DNA of 64,000 bases from Luteolibacter ambystomatis (GCF_018137965.1 NZ_CP073100.1:3297754-3361753), one strand, 5' to 3'; positions 9,774-26,918 are shown, numbered from the stretch's first letter. Notes: generated from the sequence alone by a model not told the origin. Numbers and translations: made by a program.

Positions 9774-9818
9774 GCGGGTGCCGGAGGCGGCGGCATCATG
9801 CCAAGCCGGAGCCGGGAA

Positions 9819-11099
9819 TCAATCTCTGGAAATCACCGGAATCGTCCCCTTCGCCCCAGGCAAAAGCGCCTCGATTTCCTCACACGTCCGCCGCATCCAT
9901 GTTTCCGGCTCAAAGCAAGCGGCCATCTCCGTGGCGTTCTCCTTGAAAAACGAATCCGTCAACAAGCGATCCAGTATTTCCGCAATCCGCCCATCCGTGA
10001 ATTCGGCGGGTGAAAGCCCGAGGCCCACCCCCATCTTCCGCACCCGGGCGAGCGTATCCAACTGGTCATGAGCCATCGGCTGGATCAGGTGGGGAATGCC
10101 CGCCTGCAAGGCCTGGGCACAAGTGCCGATCCCCCCATGATAGACCAACGCCGCAGCGCGCGGCAGCACCTCGCTGAAAGGCACGTAGGAGAAATGCCGG
10201 ATGCCAGGAGGCAGATTCTCCGGAAGGGTTTCGGTGAAGGGTGAAAGCAGGATGCCCCGGCGGTTCAAACGGACCAGCGCCTTCACGGCCTCCCGGAAAA
10301 AAGATTCGCCGTGCGCCATCGCGCTGCCGGGAGTGAAAATCACCGGCGGCTCGCCCGCATCGAGAAAGTCCCGCACCTCGGCGGGCACCTCGCGGATGCC
10401 CCTTTCATCGAACAGCGGAAATCCGGTCTGCCGTGTCTGCTGCGGCCAATCCGGCTGGGGCGGTGCGAACCAGTCCGGAAACAGGGCGATCACCCGGTCC
10501 GGCGCATGCCACCAATCCAACAGCATGTTCCTCGCAGGCGGCAATCCATGCTCCTGCCGCAAGCGGTTCAACTGCGGGAGGACATAGTGGTCAACGACCT
10601 TGCCCGCGATCCACCACTGGATCTTCTTGAGAAAACGCGGCGCACCTTGGCCGAACACCATGCCATGCAGCTCCGGCTGATGATAAACGCTGGGGAGCAA
10701 CGATGGAGCCAAATGCACGGTAGCCATTGGAATTCCCAACAGTTCGCTGGCATTGCGCGCCCCAAAGGCCAGCGAACTGGCCAGGAGGACGGTATTGCCG
10801 GGTTGGTGCAGCTCCCGTGTGAGCTCCAGGATCGGGGCGTAGCTGGGATCGACCGCGCCACGGATGATCACCTGGAGGGCTTTGCGCGGGTGCCAGAGGT
10901 CCGGATTGCTACGGAGCCGCTCGAAATCCTCGATCGTTCCGAGCGGGTGGAATTCCAATCCGCTTTCCCGCACCACCCGCTCAAAAACCGCGCCGGTGAT
11001 GACATGCACGTCATGCCCGCGGGCCTTCAGGGCACGCCCCACGCCGATGAAGGGATGGACGTCCCCGGCACTGCCTATCGTGTGGACCAGGACCCGCAT
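9819..11099 (-). CDS. GT1 family glycosyltransferase (UGT/MGT-like, GT-B fold)
   Basis: 426 residues from the ATG at 11097-11099, chosen because the protein then begins MRVLVHTIGSAGDVHP, the usual start of GT1 enzymes with the GxxGDVxP loop. The frame stays open further upstream but that part lacks family character and runs into the divergent promoter region. The C-terminal donor-binding motif is YHGGIGTCAQALQAGIPHLIQP followed by HDQLDTLARV, as in sterol or macrolide glucosyltransferases. Likely transfers sugar from an NDP-sugar to a lipid or secondary metabolite. Acceptor unknown. Confidence 0.85.
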   Translation of the reverse strand: MRVLVHTIGSAGDVHPFIGVGRALKARGHDVHVITGAVFERVVRESGLEFHPLGTIEDFERLRSNPDLWHPRKALQVIIRGAVDPSYAPILELTRELHQPGNTVLLASSLAFGARNASELLGIPMATVHLAPSLLPSVYHQPELHGMVFGQGAPRFLKKIQWWIAGKVVDHYVLPQLNRLRQEHGLPPARNMLLDWWHAPDRVIALFPDWFAPPQPDWPQQTRQTGFPLFDERGIREVPAEVRDFLDAGEPPVIFTPGSAMAHGESFFREAVKALVRLNRRGILLSPFTETLPENLPPGIRHFSYVPFSEVLPRAAALVYHGGIGTCAQALQAGIPHLIQPMAHDQLDTLARVRKMGVGLGLSPAEFTDGRIAEILDRLLTDSFFKENATEMAACFEPETWMRRTCEEIEALLPGAKGTIPVISRD

Positions 11100-11229
11100 T
11101 TGCCCCGCACGGTCGTCTTCATCCGGATCTTCGCAAATTCCAAATGGATCGTCATCCGGCCTTTTCTTCCCCGAGTGTCCCGGACCGTTGCGAAGCCACC
11201 GGGCTTGTGCCAGCCTTGCTCCGGATTTC

Positions 11230-12027
11230 ATGACGGACGATCTCACCCTCACCTTCCTCGGCACCGGAACCTCCACGGGCATTCCCGTGATCGGCTGTGA
11301 ATGTGAGACCTGCCGGTCCACCGACCCCCGCAACACCCGCACCCGCTCCTCGATCCTCATCGAGACCCCGGAAACCACGCTGCTGGTGGACTCCGGGCCG
11401 GACCTCCGCCAGCAGGCGCTCCGTGAAAACATCCGCAGGATCGACGCCGTCCTCTACACCCACGGGCATCTTGATCACGTGACCGGATTCGACGATCTGC
11501 GCGCCTTCTGCTGGCACCGGGACGCCCCGCTTCCCATGCATGCCACCACCGAGTGCATGGCCACGCTGCGCTCGATGTTTGCCTGGGCTTTCTCTTCCGC
11601 GAATACCTATCGCGGTTATGTGAAACCCGATCCTCGTCTCATTGAGGGACCATTCACCTACGGCCGGTTGAAGATCACACCGCTGCCTGTCCAACATGCC
11701 TCGGTGGAGACGGTGGGGTTCCTGTTCGAGTATCCGGGCTGCAAATCGGCGGCGTATTTCCCTGATGCGAAGGCCTTCCCTCCGGTCACGCTGGCAGCCT
11801 TGAAAGATGTGGACGTGCTGGTCATCGACTCACTCCAGCCAACTCCGCATGCCACCCACTTCTCGAACGAAGAGGCACTGGCCATGATCGGCGAGGTCAA
11901 GGCGCGCGAGGCGTGGCTGATCCACCTCGGCCACCAGAACGAACACATGACACTGGAGTCCACGCTGCCGCGGCATGTGAAAGTCGCGTATGACGGATTG
12001 AAGTTGAGCTTGGCCCGGACCACCTGA
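11230..12027 (+). CDS. MBL-fold metallo-hydrolase, PhnP-like
   Basis: 265 residues from ATG 11230; longer in-frame starts lie inside the divergent glycosyltransferase. LGTGTSTGIPVIGCECETCRS at the N-terminus resembles the PhnP/MBL group including its Cys pair, and the metal-binding signature is THGHLDHVTGFDDLR. VDSGPDLRQQ and the late LIHLGHQNEH complete the fold. PhnP itself is a cyclic phosphodiesterase of phosphonate breakdown, but no phn genes are nearby, so a general phosphodiesterase role is the most that can be said. The next gene follows after 20 bases. Confidence 0.85.
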   Translation: MTDDLTLTFLGTGTSTGIPVIGCECETCRSTDPRNTRTRSSILIETPETTLLVDSGPDLRQQALRENIRRIDAVLYTHGHLDHVTGFDDLRAFCWHRDAPLPMHATTECMATLRSMFAWAFSSANTYRGYVKPDPRLIEGPFTYGRLKITPLPVQHASVETVGFLFEYPGCKSAAYFPDAKAFPPVTLAALKDVDVLVIDSLQPTPHATHFSNEEALAMIGEVKAREAWLIHLGHQNEHMTLESTLPRHVKVAYDGLKLSLARTT

Positions 12028-12047
12028 TCCTGACACCTTCCCTTGCA

Positions 12048-13601
12048 ATGAGGCTTTTCCTGTTCCTGATCCTCACCACCGGCATCACCCTCGCGGCGAC
12101 GCCCGACCCTGCTTCCGTGGTGGTCCTCTATAACAAGGCGATTCCGGAATCGGCGAAGCTGGCGGAAACGTACCGTGCCGCCCGCAGCATCCCCGCTGAA
12201 AACCTCGTCGGCCTCGATCTGCCGAAGAGCGATGACATCAGCCGCGAGGACTACGACAAGGGCTTGGTGAAACCGCTGCGTGGGATCTTCGATTCCAAAG
12301 GATGGTGGAAGCTTGGCAAGAACCAGGAGAACCTGACGCTGCCGGTTCAGAACCAGATCCGTTTCATCGCGGTGATGCGCGGAGTGCCGCTGCGGATTCG
12401 CAACACAAGTGCCACTCCGCCCCCGATCGATCTGCAAAAACCCTTCGAAGGCCGCAACGAAGCCGCCGTGGACTCGGAACTCGCGGCGTTCGGCATCCAG
12501 GGACTGCCGACGCTGGGCGTGGTCAACAATGCCTATTTCAAAAGCGAGAAGCCCTTTGCCGAGGCGGGCATGCCGTTTCTCGTCCTGGTGGCCCGCATCG
12601 ATGCCGCAAAGTGGGAAACCTGCGAGCGGATGATCAAGGACGCGGTGGCAACGGAGAAGACCGGCCTGTGGGGCCGTGCCTACGTGGACATCGCGAACAA
12701 GATCCCGGAAGGCGACCAATGGCTGGAAGGCGTGGCCAAGGCCAACCTCTCCACGGGCATCCCGACGGTGGTGGACCGCTTCAACGACACGCTGCCGACG
12801 AACTATCCGATGACGGATGCCTCGCTCTACTACGGTTGGTACGAGTGGAATGTGAACGGCCCCTTCCTGAACCCGCGGTTCCAGTTCCGTCCCGGCGCGG
12901 TGGCGATGCATCTGCACTCCTTCAGCGCGGAGCAGATCCGCGACCCCAACAAAAACTGGAGCGCGGCCCTGCTGGAGCGCGGCGCCTGCTGCACCATCGG
13001 CAATACCTACGAGCCGTATCTGGGCATCACCCATTACTTCGACATCCTTCACAAGCGGTTGCTCGATGGCTCCACCTTCGCCGAAGCAGCCTACGCCGCG
13101 ATGCCCGCGCTATCCTGGCAGGGCGTCGTGTTCGGGGACCCGCTCTACCGGCCCTTCATTCATCTGGACGGCAGTGGCGAGAAGCAGCCCGGCGACAATG
13201 ACTATCGGGCGCTGCGGATGGCATCACTCCAATGGGACAGCAAACCGGCCGAACTGCACGACCAGCTCGCAAAAGCGGTCGAACGCACCCACAGCGGAGT
13301 TCTCGCGGAAGCCCTGGGTCTCCGCTATCGGGCGATCAGCCTGAACGACGATGCGAAAAAGTGGTTCGGCGTCGCCAGGGAGAACTACACCAATACCGCC
13401 GACAAACTGCGGCAGGAGTTCAACATCATCTCCATCGACCGCGCGGTGGGACACAAGGACCTGGCCATCCGGGAACTCCGTGATGCCCGCACGATCTACG
13501 CCGCCATTCCCGAATCCCAGGCTCTCACCGGCTGGCTCAATATCCTCGACCCGCCACCGCCACCTCCTGCCGATCCGACCAAAGTGCCGAAGATCAAATG
13601 A
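12048..13601 (+). CDS. TIGR03790 family protein
   Basis: 517 residues with a signal peptide (MRLFLFLILTTGITLAA). The segment SVVVLYNKAIPESAKLAETYRAARSIPAENLVGLDLP and the following MRGVPLRI match what I know of the TIGR03790 family, found mainly in Verrucomicrobia, Planctomycetes and Acidobacteria; no function is established for it. The C-terminus is Pro-rich after LNILDPPPPPP. The stop overlaps the start of the DUF2851 gene by four bases (ATGA), so the pair is co-translated. Exported, probably periplasmic. Confidence 0.75.
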   Translation: MRLFLFLILTTGITLAATPDPASVVVLYNKAIPESAKLAETYRAARSIPAENLVGLDLPKSDDISREDYDKGLVKPLRGIFDSKGWWKLGKNQENLTLPVQNQIRFIAVMRGVPLRIRNTSATPPPIDLQKPFEGRNEAAVDSELAAFGIQGLPTLGVVNNAYFKSEKPFAEAGMPFLVLVARIDAAKWETCERMIKDAVATEKTGLWGRAYVDIANKIPEGDQWLEGVAKANLSTGIPTVVDRFNDTLPTNYPMTDASLYYGWYEWNVNGPFLNPRFQFRPGAVAMHLHSFSAEQIRDPNKNWSAALLERGACCTIGNTYEPYLGITHYFDILHKRLLDGSTFAEAAYAAMPALSWQGVVFGDPLYRPFIHLDGSGEKQPGDNDYRALRMASLQWDSKPAELHDQLAKAVERTHSGVLAEALGLRYRAISLNDDAKKWFGVARENYTNTADKLRQEFNIISIDRAVGHKDLAIRELRDARTIYAAIPESQALTGWLNILDPPPPPPADPTKVPKIK

Positions 13602-14971
13602 GCTACGCCCGCCTCCTTGAAGACGCTTTCCAGCCATCGACGCTGGCGGAGCCTCGCGGGCGCGCGCTGCCGCCGGAACTGGAACTGCAGGCGCTTTGGT
13701 TTGCCGGCGCCTTCGGGCGGGACTTCGCCACCACCAGCGGCAATCAGGTCCGCATCGTCCAATTCGGAGAGTGGAACCGCTCGGCCGGGCCGGACTTCAT
13801 CCAAGCGGCGGTAGAGATCGATGGTGTCTTGAAAAAAGGAGCCATCGAACTCGATCCCGAACCGGAAGATTGGGAGCGCCACGGCCACGCGGCCAATCCG
13901 GCCTACCGCGAGGTAATCCTGCATGTGGTGTTCCGCCCCGCCGAACGGGAAAGTTTCACCCGCAATGACGAGCACCATGAGATCCCGCGTGTGGAAATCG
14001 GAGCGGAAGCCATCGAAGAAGCCCTGAACCTGCCTCCCCGCGAGATCGCCATCGCCCGCCCCGGCCGCTGCGTGCGGCCGCTGGCCGGAATGGACAGCGT
14101 GGCGGTGAGCCGCCTGTTGGAACAGGCGGCGGCTCATCGGGCGACACGAAAAGCCGCACGATTCCTTCGCATGGCGGACGCCCACGGCCGCGATGCCGCT
14201 CTCTTCCAAGCCACCGCGGAGACGCTGGGGTATCGTGGCAATTCCCTGGCCATGCGCCTGCTGGCCCAGCGGGCTCCGCTTTCCGCAATGAAGGAGGAGA
14301 TGGATCATGAGGCGCTGCTATTCGGCACAGCCGGGTTCCTCTCGCCAATCCTGCACGAGAAAGCTCCGACCGATACCCGTGAATACCTGCGCGGACTGTG
14401 GGATACCTGGTGGAAGCAACGCGGCCGCTTTGAGACCGCTGGCACCCGCACAATCCCGTGGAAGCTTCATGGCCACCGCCCCGCCAATCATCCCCACCGC
14501 CGGGCTGGTGCTCTCTCCGCATTGGTGACGGTATGGCCGAAGTATCGGCGAGTCGCCTTGGCGAGGCCGTTTCGTCCGGAAGCTGTGCTCACATTCCTTG
14601 AAGAACTGAATCACGATTTCTGGGAACGCCGCCACACGCTGACCTCCGCACCGACGCTGCGGCCGGTGGCCTTGTTCGGACGTTCGCAGGGATTGGAACT
14701 TCTGGCGAATCATCTGGCTCCACTGGCTCTCCATGAGGATGACGGCTTCGATTTCAACGCCTACTGGAAACTCCGTGCGGCCTCTCCGAATGAACGGGTA
14801 AAACGTTGCGGACTGCGGTTGTTCGGCTCCCTGGAGACTGCGAAGCCATGGTTCCAGAAGGTGGCCCATCATCAGGCGCTGCTGCAGATCTACCACGACT
14901 TCTGCCTGGAGGATGTGAGCGATTGCGAACGCTGCCCGTTCCCCGAGCAGCTCGCCCAGTGGCGGGCGTGA
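13598..14971 (+). CDS. DUF2851 family protein
   Basis: 457 residues. WNRSAGPDFIQAAVEIDG, DWERHGHAANPAYREVILHVVF and the C-terminal Cys cluster CLEDVSDCERCPFPEQ are the hallmarks of DUF2851. At GAIELDPEPEDW I would expect a Glu-x-His motif in this family; an Asp stands where I recall His, which may matter if that residue is functional. The spaced C-x6-C-x2-C pattern could bind a metal. It overlaps the TIGR03790 gene by four bases. No signal peptide, so cytoplasmic. Role unknown. Confidence 0.78.
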   Translation: MSYARLLEDAFQPSTLAEPRGRALPPELELQALWFAGAFGRDFATTSGNQVRIVQFGEWNRSAGPDFIQAAVEIDGVLKKGAIELDPEPEDWERHGHAANPAYREVILHVVFRPAERESFTRNDEHHEIPRVEIGAEAIEEALNLPPREIAIARPGRCVRPLAGMDSVAVSRLLEQAAAHRATRKAARFLRMADAHGRDAALFQATAETLGYRGNSLAMRLLAQRAPLSAMKEEMDHEALLFGTAGFLSPILHEKAPTDTREYLRGLWDTWWKQRGRFETAGTRTIPWKLHGHRPANHPHRRAGALSALVTVWPKYRRVALARPFRPEAVLTFLEELNHDFWERRHTLTSAPTLRPVALFGRSQGLELLANHLAPLALHEDDGFDFNAYWKLRAASPNERVKRCGLRLFGSLETAKPWFQKVAHHQALLQIYHDFCLEDVSDCERCPFPEQLAQWRA

Positions 14972-15014
14972 TTTTCCATTTCCGCTTCCTCCGTTCCGGC
15001 GTTATCGACGGGTC

Positions 15015-15215
15015 ATGCAGATCACGCTCAATGGACAGCCTCACGAACTCGCCGCGACGCGCTCGGTGGAGCAGTTGCTGCAAGATGTGGGATTGGGCGG
15101 CAAACCGGTGGTGGTGGAGCTGAATCTGGAAGCGATCTTCCCCCGGGATTTCAGCACCACGCAGGTGAACGATGGTGACCGGGTGGAGATTGTGACGCTG
15201 GCTGCGGGAGGTTGA
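15015..15215 (+). CDS. thiS: Sulfur carrier protein ThiS
   Basis: 66 residues with a ubiquitin-like fold pattern (MQITLNGQPHEL, VVVELNLEAI) and the obligatory C-terminal Gly-Gly (VTLAAGG). ThiS carries the thiocarboxylate sulfur used to build the thiamin thiazole. No thiG, thiF or thiH accompanies it in the 64 kb, so it is a stand-alone thiS. It lies between the DUF2851 gene and the convergent rpoC terminator. Confidence 0.85.
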   Translation: MQITLNGQPHELAATRSVEQLLQDVGLGGKPVVVELNLEAIFPRDFSTTQVNDGDRVEIVTLAAGG

Positions 15216-15271
15216 GACCACTCCGGCCAAATCGGGAACGCAGATTCATTTAGGCAGCCATTCAGCAAGGC

Positions 15272-15285
15272 CGGACTGGAGTCCG
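15272..15285. repeat. Short palindrome in intergenic spacer
   Basis: CGGACT-GG-AGTCCG is a perfect six-base inverted repeat in the 90-base spacer between thiS and the rpoC terminator. The surrounding bases look like a fragment of a REP-type repeat but only this copy is seen. The rest of the spacer shows nothing else. Confidence 0.4.
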
Positions 15286-15304
15286 CAGCCCGGTTGGGGA
15301 AAAC

Positions 15305-15340
15305 AAAAACGCCCGGCCACCTTGCGGCAGCCGGGCGTTT
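15305..15340 (-). terminator. Rho-independent terminator of the rpoBC operon
   Basis: AAACGCCCGGC (15307-15317) pairs with GCCGGGCGTTT (15330-15340) around a 12-base loop. Read on the minus strand the stem is followed by a T-rich run (TTTTTGTTT), 17 bases past the rpoC stop. The weaker T-run on the plus side (GTTTG) could also help stop thiS transcripts. Confidence 0.85.
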
Positions 15341-15356
15341 GTGAATGTTCGTCGGA

Positions 15357-19502
<4,146 letters not shown>

Positions 19503-19545
19503 GTGGTAGGATGGTTCGGGCTGTTTGTGTTTCGCGGCTCAAAAG

Positions 19546-23427
<3,882 letters not shown>

Positions 23428-23579
23428 AACGTGTCTGGGGTGCTGCTTACAGGTTTAGCCCGAGCCGCTTGCGGTCTCAGGCAGAAGGATTCAGGCGATG
23501 GAAAGTGGAATCGGTATCGGCGCGAAATGCCTCATTTGGGGGTTGTGGAATCTCGCGCCGGTGCCGGTGCCCGGAGATA

Positions 23580-23608
23580 CTCCAGGGCGGCACGAAGCCG
23601 CCCTGGAG
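23580..23608 (-). promoter_or_regulatory. Strong hairpin in rplL-rpoB spacer, possible attenuator or processing site
   Basis: A perfect 12-base stem, CTCCAGGGCGGC against GCCGCCCTGGAG with loop ACGAA, lies 18 bases past the rplL stop. No U-tract follows on the minus strand. Partial terminators and RNase III sites in the rplL-rpoB spacer are known from E. coli; the same role here is inferred from position. The remaining ~150 bases of the spacer hold no gene. Confidence 0.6.
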
Positions 23609-23626
23609 AAAATCCGGAATGTGAAG

Positions 23627-24001
23627 TTACTTGAGCTCGATCTTGGCGCCAGCTTCTTCGAGCTTTTTCTTGGCGGCTTCGGCAGCGTCCTTGGCGACGC
23701 CTTCGAGGATCTTCGCCGGAGCGCTTTCGACAAGCTTCTTGGCATCGGCCAGGCCGAGACCAGGGGAAACTTCGCGGACCGCCTTGATGACGGCGATCTT
23801 GTTCGCACCACCGTCGGTGATGACGACGTCGAATTCGGTCTTCTCTTCGACGGCTTCCGCAGGACCAGCGGCAGGGCCGGCGGCGGCGACAGGAGCTGCG
23901 GCGGAAACGCCCCAGGCTTCTTCCAGTTTCTTCACGAGGTCGGCGGCTTCCAGGACGGTGAGCTTGCCGAGTTCTTCAACGAGTTGTTCGATATTAGCCA
24001 T
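23627..24001 (-). CDS. rplL: 50S ribosomal protein L7/L12
   Basis: 124 residues from ATG at 23999-24001 ([14 protein letters not shown]), the usual start; an upstream in-frame ATG only adds spacer sequence. N-terminal dimerisation helix pair, an Ala/Pro-rich hinge (residues ~35-50), and the C-terminal domain with [16 protein letters not shown] and [14 protein letters not shown]. Forms the ribosomal stalk with L10 and recruits translation factors. GGAGAAAC precedes the start as a good ribosome binding site. Confidence 0.97.
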   Translation of the reverse strand: MANIEQLVEELGKLTVLEAADLVKKLEEAWGVSAAAPVAAAGPAAGPAEAVEEKTEFDVVITDGGANKIAVIKAVREVSPGLGLADAKKLVESAPAKILEGVAKDAAEAAKKKLEEAGAKIELK

Positions 24002-24089
24002 TGTGTTTCTCCTTTGCGGTATCGTCGCGCCCGGAGCTCCGGGCATTTCAGAAGGGGCCCCCTTCCGACGAGGAACCATTGTGGGTTCA

Positions 24090-24115
24090 GGCGGTGGCAC
24101 GGAGATGCCACCGCC
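24090..24115 (-). promoter_or_regulatory. Hairpin in the rplJ-rplL spacer
   Basis: GGCGGTGGCA (24090-24099) pairs with TGCCACCGCC (24106-24115), a perfect ten-base stem in the 129-base spacer between rplJ and rplL. Two smaller palindromes (GCCCGGAGCTCCGGGC and GAAGGGGCCCCCTTC) lie nearby. No U-tract; RNA processing or stability control is the likely use. Confidence 0.5.
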
Positions 24116-24130
24116 GTCTGTTCAGATTGT

Positions 24131-24655
24131 TTATTCGGCAGCCGCTTCGGCGGCCGGAGCTTCTTCCGTGGATTCGTCGGAATCCGGGTTGAACTTCGCC
24201 TTGATGACGCGGGCGATGCTCGCGGCCGGCTCGAGGATGGTGCCAAGCAGCGAGGACAGGATGGCTTCGCGGGACGGGATGTCGGCGATGGCCTTGAGCT
24301 TGTCCGCGGAGAGGATGGCGCCGTCGAGGATGCCGATCTTCATTTCCGGCTTCTTGAACTCCTTCTCGAAGTTCTTGATGGCCTTGGCGGCGGCGAAGAC
24401 CTCGCTCTCGCCGGTGACGAAAGCGGTCTGGCCAACGAGACCGTCAGCGATGTCCGGCAGACCGGCTTCCGCCAGCGCCTTCTTCATGTAGCTGTTCTTG
24501 GCAACGAGGCACTTGGCACCGCCGTCCGAGAGGCGGTTGCGCAGTTCGGTGAACTGCTGCACCGTCATGCCGGTGTAATCGATCACGATCACGTACGGGG
24601 AGGTGTTCACCCGGTCGAGCAGCCCGTCGATGATGATTTTCTTATCGGGATTCAT
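24131..24655 (-). CDS. rplJ: 50S ribosomal protein L10
   Basis: 174 residues: MNPDKKIIIDGLLDRV, the YTGMTVQQFTELRNRLSDGGAKCLVAKN region and an acidic Ala/Glu-rich tail (STEEAPAAEAAAE). Binds 23S rRNA and the L7/L12 dimers to form the stalk base. The spacer to rplA is only 14 bases, so the L10 leader that autoregulates rplJ in many bacteria has no room directly upstream. Confidence 0.96.
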   Translation of the reverse strand: MNPDKKIIIDGLLDRVNTSPYVIVIDYTGMTVQQFTELRNRLSDGGAKCLVAKNSYMKKALAEAGLPDIADGLVGQTAFVTGESEVFAAAKAIKNFEKEFKKPEMKIGILDGAILSADKLKAIADIPSREAILSSLLGTILEPAASIARVIKAKFNPDSDESTEEAPAAEAAAE

Positions 24656-24669
24656 GGTCGTTCCGTGGT

Positions 24670-25377
24670 TCAGGCGGATGCCTTGGTGTAGGTGGCCGAT
24701 TCAAGCGGCAGGCCCGGCAGCATGGTGGCGGCGAGGGTAGCGCTCTGGATGTAGTTGCCCTTCGCGGAGGCGGGCTTGGCACGGACCACGCTGTCGACGA
24801 ACGCCTGGGTGTTCTCGATGAGCTGCTCCGGGGAGAAAGAGGACTTGCCGACGGGGCCGGAAACGTTGCCGTTCTTGTCGAGCTTGAAGTCGACGCGACC
24901 GGCCTTCACTTCCTTGACGGCCTTGGCGACGTCATCCGTCACGGTGCCGGTTTTCGGGTTCGGCATGAGGCCGCGGGGACCGAGGACGCGGGCGATCTTG
25001 CGGACTTCGGTCATCGCGTCCGGCGTGGCGATCGCGGCATCGAAATCGGTGAAGCCACCCTGCACCTTGGCGATGAGGTCTTCGTAACCGACGAATTCCG
25101 CACCGGCAGCCTTGGCGGCTTCGGCGGCGGCACCCTGGGCGAAGACGGCGACGCGGACGTTCTTACCCGTGCCGTGTGGCAGCGAGACGGAACCGCGGAC
25201 CATCTGGTCGCTCTTGCGGGGATCCACTCCGAGGTGGAAGGAGATCGTGACGGTGGGATCGAACTTCGGAGCCGGGAATTTCTTCACGGTTCCGACGGCG
25301 TCGCTGAGCGTGTAGGACTTGCCGGCTTCGACGAGCGCGACAGCCGAGACGTAGCGTTTGCTGCGGTGTTTGGCCAT
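24670..25377 (-). CDS. rplA: 50S ribosomal protein L1
   Basis: 235 residues. [24 protein letters not shown] and the signature [34 protein letters not shown] with [11 protein letters not shown] are characteristic. L1 forms the mobile stalk near the E site and in other bacteria represses the rplKA transcript. It follows rplK by 89 bases containing a hairpin (CGGACG/CGTCCG, 25435-25458) that could be part of such control. Confidence 0.96.
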   Translation of the reverse strand: MAKHRSKRYVSAVALVEAGKSYTLSDAVGTVKKFPAPKFDPTVTISFHLGVDPRKSDQMVRGSVSLPHGTGKNVRVAVFAQGAAAEAAKAAGAEFVGYEDLIAKVQGGFTDFDAAIATPDAMTEVRKIARVLGPRGLMPNPKTGTVTDDVAKAVKEVKAGRVDFKLDKNGNVSGPVGKSSFSPEQLIENTQAFVDSVVRAKPASAKGNYIQSATLAATMLPGLPLESATYTKASA

Positions 25378-25466
25378 GGTGGTGTTTGGTTTGCAGTTCG
25401 GTCGGATTCCGCTTGTCGGAACCCTCCTGCGGGTGCCGGACGATTTTCACCGTCCGGCTGAGAGCA

Positions 25467-25895
25467 TTAGTAGCCTTCGATCTCGAGACCCATCTGGCGG
25501 GCGGTGCCGGCCAGGATGCGGGCGGCGGCTTCCGGGTCCTTGGTGTTGAGGTCCGGCATCTTGATCTTCACGACCTCCATGAGCTTTTCCTTGGAGATCT
25601 TGCCGACCTTCTTCTTGTTCGGCTCACCGGAGCCCGAGGCCAGACCGGCGGCCTTCTTGAGAAGGTTGCCTGCGGGGGGCTTCTTGGTGATGTAAGAGAA
25701 GGTCTTGTCCTTGTAGACCGAGATCACGACCGGGAGGATGTCACCGGACTGGCTCTGCGTGGTGGCATTGAAGTCCTTGCAGAAGGCCATGATGTTGACG
25801 CCTGCCTGACCGAGGGCGGGACCGACGGGCGGGGACGGATTGGCGGCTCCGGCTGGAATCTGGAGCTTGATGAGTTTGACGACTTCCTTGGCCAT
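25467..25895 (-). CDS. rplK: 50S ribosomal protein L11
   Basis: 142 residues, standard length. [39 protein letters not shown] is the conserved N-terminal domain; [25 protein letters not shown] closes it. L11 binds the GTPase-associated region of 23S rRNA. Located between nusG and rplA as in most bacteria. Confidence 0.97.
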   Translation of the reverse strand: MAKEVVKLIKLQIPAGAANPSPPVGPALGQAGVNIMAFCKDFNATTQSQSGDILPVVISVYKDKTFSYITKKPPAGNLLKKAAGLASGSGEPNKKKVGKISKEKLMEVVKIKMPDLNTKDPEAAARILAGTARQMGLEIEGY

Positions 25896-25969
25896 GGTGA
25901 TAGGGAGTTACAGTGACGTTCTTGAGATCGGAGGAACCGGAGGAAAACCGGTCCGGCACCGGGAGGGCT

Positions 25970-26539
25970 TCAGGCGCGCTCAACCTGCCAGTATTCCAGT
26001 TCAACCGGCGTGCTGCGGCCGAAAATGGTGACCGAGACGCGGAGCTTGCCGCGTTCCGGGTCGATTTCTTCCACGATGCCGGTCTGGCTCTGGAAGGGGC
26101 CGTCGGCCACCTTGACGGTGTCTCCGACTTCAAAAGTGATGGCGGGGCGGACATTTTCCTCCCGCTCGCGGATCTGGGCCAGCATTCCCTCAACCTCGCG
26201 CGGACGCATCGGGATCGGACGGTCCTTGGTGCCGGCGAAGCCGATCACGCCTTCCATCTCCTTGATGAAGTACCAGGCCTTCTCGACGAGCTGGTTGTCT
26301 TCGGTGATGAGGCTCATGTTCACCAGGATGTATCCCGGGAAGAACTTGCGCTTGGTTTCGGTCTTTTTGCCGCGGCGGATCTCGGAGACCATTTCGGTCG
26401 GAACGAGAGCGTCGAACACACAGTCACCCAGCTCCTCGGCTTCGGCTTGGCGGAGGATGCGCTCGCGGACCTTGGATTCCTGACCGGAGAGGACGTGGAC
26501 CACGTACCACTGGTCTTTGGCGGGCGGGATGGCTGGCAT
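25970..26539 (-). CDS. nusG: Transcription termination/antitermination protein NusG
   Basis: 189 residues. NGN domain opens with WYVVHVLSGQESKVRERI and carries KRKFFPGYILVNM; the C-terminal KOW domain reads FEVGDTVKVADGPFQSQTGIVEEID. NusG couples RNA polymerase with Rho or the ribosome. It follows secE by 51 bases. Confidence 0.97.
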   Translation of the reverse strand: MPAIPPAKDQWYVVHVLSGQESKVRERILRQAEAEELGDCVFDALVPTEMVSEIRRGKKTETKRKFFPGYILVNMSLITEDNQLVEKAWYFIKEMEGVIGFAGTKDRPIPMRPREVEGMLAQIREREENVRPAITFEVGDTVKVADGPFQSQTGIVEEIDPERGKLRVSVTIFGRSTPVELEYWQVERA

Positions 26540-26590
26540 GAGGAAGGTCGGAAATAAAAAAATGGAAACCGAAGTGCCGTCAAGGGCGCT

Positions 26591-26812
26591 TCAGTGTCCG
26601 AAATTGGTGAGGAAGGTAACGATCTCGACGTGGAGGAAGTCCCAGAATTGGACAAAGCCCGCGACGAGCACCATCGCGATCAAAACCACGACCGTGGAGT
26701 CGATCAGTTCTTTGTACTTCTTGACGCCCTTGATCTTCGGATCGGACTCCCAGGGCCAGCTGGCTTTGCGGAGTTCTCCGAGGGTCTCGCCGATGAAGCT
26801 GCCGAGTTTCAT
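26591..26812 (-). CDS. secE: Preprotein translocase subunit SecE
   Basis: 73 residues with the amphipathic helix GETLGELRKASWP followed by one membrane segment (VVVLIAMVLVAGFVQFW, about residues 41-60), the minimal SecE form. Clamps the SecY channel. Position between tRNA-Trp and nusG matches the common bacterial order. Confidence 0.95.
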   Translation of the reverse strand: MKLGSFIGETLGELRKASWPWESDPKIKGVKKYKELIDSTVVVLIAMVLVAGFVQFWDFLHVEIVTFLTNFGH

Positions 26813-26843
26813 GAAGTCTGCTTTGCGGGGATGAGAGGGAAAA

Positions 26844-26918
26844 TGGCACGGCAGGTAGGACTCGAACCTACAACACCCGGTTTTGGAGACCGGTGCTCTA
26901 CCATTGAACTACTGCCGT
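26844..26918 (-). tRNA. trnW: tRNA-Trp (CCA anticodon)
   Basis: 75 nt including an encoded 3' CCA. Acceptor arm ACGGCAG (26912-26918) pairs with CTGCCGT (26848-26854), discriminator G. The anticodon loop CTCCAAA gives anticodon CCA at 26884-26886, read on the minus strand. D arm AGTTCAATGGTAGAGC and T arm GGTTCGAGTCC are standard. It lies between tuf and secE, a common location. Confidence 0.96.

Noticed and set aside
11100-11432. N-terminal extension of the glycosyltransferase
   Set aside because: The extension overlaps the divergent MBL gene and lacks family features; MRVLVHTIGSAGD is the natural start.
24656-24669. L10 leader RNA upstream of rplJ
   Set aside because: Only 14 bases separate rplA and rplJ, too short for the leader.
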